From assembly GCA_963808315.1 (NCBI GenBank), contig CAWEFK010000002.1, forward strand, positions 186,001-250,000: a stretch of 64,000 nt of DNA, in the 5' to 3' direction. The notes under the pieces are model-generated. The model searched no databases. It had not been told where the DNA came from and was given only the letters and a program-made list of their open reading frames with translations. A program made the translations under genes and the position numbers. Positions 63,787-64,000 of this stretch are shown piece by piece. How positions within the stretch are numbered: the stretch's first letter is position 1; the number at the start of each line of letters is the position of its first letter. The stretch is from Palsa-504 sp963808315 (GTDB lineage: Bacteria > Actinomycetota > Actinomycetes > Streptosporangiales > Streptosporangiaceae).

Positions 63787-64000
63787 ATGACCAAATGGTC
63801 GCTGGCCAGCGCCGATCTCACCGCGGCGCAGGTCGCCGCCATCCTGAAGCTGGCCGGCCGTGCGGGTGCGGCCGACGGGGTGGCGCCGCTGTCCGAGCCG
63901 GTGCTGCTGCACCTGCGCTATGACGGCCCCCGGCTTGGTCGCGATGTCGTCGCCACCGTGGACGGCGAGATCGCCGCCTACGCCCACCTGGACCCGCCGG
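63787..64000 (+). CDS. mshD: Mycothiol synthase (MshD), N-terminal part
   Basis: MshD acetylates the cysteinyl amine in the last step of mycothiol synthesis. The 71 codons present read TKWSLASADLTAAQVAAILKLAGRAGAADGVAPLSEPVLLHLRYDG, then VVATVDGEIAAYAHLD, the first GNAT half of MshD, including the characteristic ADGVxPLSExxLLHLR. The rest lies beyond the window. Position beside glnR is as in streptomycetes. Mycothiol is restricted to actinobacteria, supporting the taxonomic reading. Confidence 0.9.
   Translation, partial: MTKWSLASADLTAAQVAAILKLAGRAGAADGVAPLSEPVLLHLRYDGPRLGRDVVATVDGEIAAYAHLDPP

Overview
The window is high-GC DNA from an actinobacterium, probably a filamentous mycothiol-containing lineage near Streptomyces or the Streptosporangiales. 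The marker genes are bldC, glnR next to mshD, a rex-hemA-hemC-hemD order, murT/gatD, an actinomycete cysteine-bearing leader peptide, a PrimPol beside hemL, and DUF1416/DUF4395 sulfur genes. I see no rRNA, tRNA, insertion sequence, integrase or CRISPR array.

Layout. 0-2.3 kb: eno, ftsB, DUF501 and the first codons of ppx/gppA, with DUF501 and ppx in one uninterrupted frame. 2.4-11.7 kb: an accessory surface-polysaccharide region with AT-richer patches. It holds a broken sugar-nucleotide SDR, a broken membrane-anchored GH18 protein, a small membrane protein, a NodB-like/GT2 synthase whose deacetylase active site is lost, and a GH18 lipoprotein. 11.8-22.2 kb: mazG, a SurA-like lipoprotein, mfd, a methyltransferase, a sulfurylase-like/APS kinase fusion, a PLP dehydratase and bldC. 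22.3-24.0 kb: a HEVGH zinc-protease-like protein with a small acidic partner. 24.2-28.9 kb: a System II cytochrome c maturation operon (histidine phosphatase, ResA/TlpA, ResB, CcsB) without ccdA.

29.1-39.1 kb: heme operon hemL-primpol-hemB-hemD-hemC-hemA-rex behind a clear Rex operator, then a glutaredoxin, a membrane/monooxygenase fusion and a 32-residue basic AURKAIP1/COX24-type protein. 39.4-45.3 kb: excisionase-type HTH, proC, proline dehydrogenase, ygfZ, a Fur regulator, a plus-strand intergenic stretch that folds into a branched RNA with a terminator-like end, an aminoglycoside-phosphotransferase-like gene and a nitrobindin. 45.8-48.4 kb: DsrE, gatD, murT. 48.5-53.4 kb: a GntR regulator with two membrane proteins that look like conjugative ATPases without their P-loops. 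53.8-58.5 kb: pstSCAB and phoU behind a possible PHO box. 58.7-61.0 kb: a sulfur-transfer operon preceded by a leader peptide. 61.1-64.0 kb: an ECF sigma/anti-sigma pair, a MoaD-like protein, glnR and the start of mshD.

About sixteen genes are interrupted by single-base frame changes, many at G/C runs. They include normally important genes (murT, pstB, proC, sseA), whereas long genes such as mfd, eno and the heme genes are clean. I read most of these as sequence or assembly errors, with true decay more likely in the SDR/GH18 block. Minisatellites with 15-29 bp units recur, several inside coding regions.
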